Assembly (NCBI RefSeq): GCF_900217905.1
Contig: NZ_OBMO01000008.1
Location: 119,837 to 183,836, forward strand
Direction: 5' to 3'
Source of the DNA: Alloalcanivorax xenomutans
GTDB lineage: Bacteria > Pseudomonadota > Gammaproteobacteria > Pseudomonadales > Alcanivoracaceae
DNA: 64,000 bases
Shown here piece after piece: positions 63,551 to 64,000 of this stretch (position 1 is the stretch's first letter; each line of letters begins with the position of its first letter). The translations under genes and the position numbers were made by a program. A model generated the notes under the pieces. That model was given only the letters and a program-made list of their open reading frames with translations. It ran no database searches and was not told the origin of the DNA.

Positions 63551-64000
63551 GGCGCCTTGTCATGCTGACCTCTACCTCTTACTAGGAGAGGCGGCCATAC
63601 GAATGAGACAAGCATCTCTGGCAAGAATGAATCACGGATATTTGATGTAGATCAAGACGATATAACAGCAAACCGGTAGCCTGACTTTGCCGTCGCCACT
63701 CCCCTTCCCCTGGTTCGCGCTCCGTCCGGTCGCTGGGGGGTACGGCGGCGGCACTTTTCCTTCCCCGCTTTCCCCAATACACAGACCCGCCTTCTCTTAG
63801 GGAACTACAAAGCCACTGTGGGAGCTTGCCTGCAAGCGAAAAGGGAGCTGCGATATTCGCTTACAGGCAAGCTCCCACAACCCTTCATTCGCCAGCAAGG
63901 CTAGCTCCTATGTATGGACTCGCCCGTTGCTGTCAACCCTGCCTTGAACATGGCTACCCGGTGGCATCTATGTATCAGGCCTGTTCGAGGAAGCCTCAAT
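63551..64000. repeat. Gene-free tail with a REP pair
   Basis: TGTGGGAGCTTGCCTGCAAG plus CGAA at 63817-63840 is inverted, with one difference, at 63856-63879; a half copy (ATTCGCCAGCAAGGCTAGCTCC) follows at 63886-63908. The rest (63551-63810 and 63911-64000) shows no convincing gene or RNA. Confidence 0.8.

Noticed and set aside
63582..63782. 66-codon minus-strand ORF near the window end
   Set aside because: No ribosome site, biased composition and no recognisable motif; the area is gene-free and holds REP repeats.
63960..64000. GGCCTGTTC near the window end as another MITE terminus
   Set aside because: Only nine bases match the terminal motif and the window stops there, so a partner cannot be seen.

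Overview
The window looks like chromosomal DNA of a high-GC marine gammaproteobacterium, most likely an Alcanivorax/Alloalcanivorax-type hydrocarbon or fatty-acid degrader. The evidence is gene content and order only: dnaX-ybaB-recR beside a 4.5S RNA gene, rnd-ycgL-ycgN, a Burkholderia/Pseudomonas-type lipase with its foldase, many acyl-CoA enzymes, DUF6091 solute-binding proteins with giant TRAP-like permeases, and a Pseudomonas-like zinc-starvation cluster.

Layout. 1-6.3 kb: the end of an unknown gene, a DUF6091 binding protein and two tandem paralogous TRAP-like permeases. 6.3-11.3 kb: housekeeping (PilZ, methyltransferase, HIT, YcgN/YcgL/RNase D, phosphoglycerate mutase). 11.3-13.6 kb: lipase and its foldase, here divergent. 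13.8-17.5 kb: an orphan DUF6091 protein, acyl-CoA dehydrogenase, REP repeats and an Fe-alcohol dehydrogenase. 17.6-21 kb: recR, ybaB, dnaX (with an apparent programmed -1 frameshift site), a MITE-like element and ffs. 21-28 kb: Hsp20 with a near-perfect sigma-32 promoter, a 2OG-Fe(II) oxygenase, YbjN, a second MITE-like element, an unknown protein with an internal duplication, and a PadR-DUF1853-DUF2804-DUF4282 operon. 28-36.5 kb: an acetyl-CoA hydrolase/transferase family protein, then the zinc-starvation operon pyrC-cobW-zrgA-ABC ATPase-permease-DUF3299 read on the minus strand behind a palindrome matching a Zur box, and a DUF4336 protein. 36.7-42.7 kb: a TRAP transporter with two binding proteins, linked to an acyl-CoA ligase. 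43.4-47.3 kb: a visibly lower-GC catabolic island (LysR, class II aldolase, MHS symporter, HCCA-isomerase-like protein). 47.4-54.9 kb: thiolase, NCS2-like permease, acyl-CoA synthetase and a FixL/FixJ-like pair. 54.9-61.9 kb: LysR divergent from cysJI, which runs into three DsrE-fold genes, a nitronate monooxygenase and a DUF488 gene. 61.9-64 kb: a sigma-70-family (ECF-like) factor, a secreted unknown protein and REP repeats.

How it fits together. Much of the window concerns import and CoA-activation of organic acids (two TRAP loci, two adenylating CoA ligases, acyl-CoA dehydrogenase, thiolase, acyl-CoA hydrolase). The least explained assembly is the sulfite-reductase/DsrE-trio/nitronate monooxygenase operon at 55.9-61.9 kb. 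The clearest regulatory findings are the Zur-type palindrome, the sigma-32 promoter, the dnaX slippery site, and a hairpin that hides the ribosome binding site of the class II aldolase gene. No tRNA, rRNA, CRISPR array, prophage or intact insertion sequence was seen.
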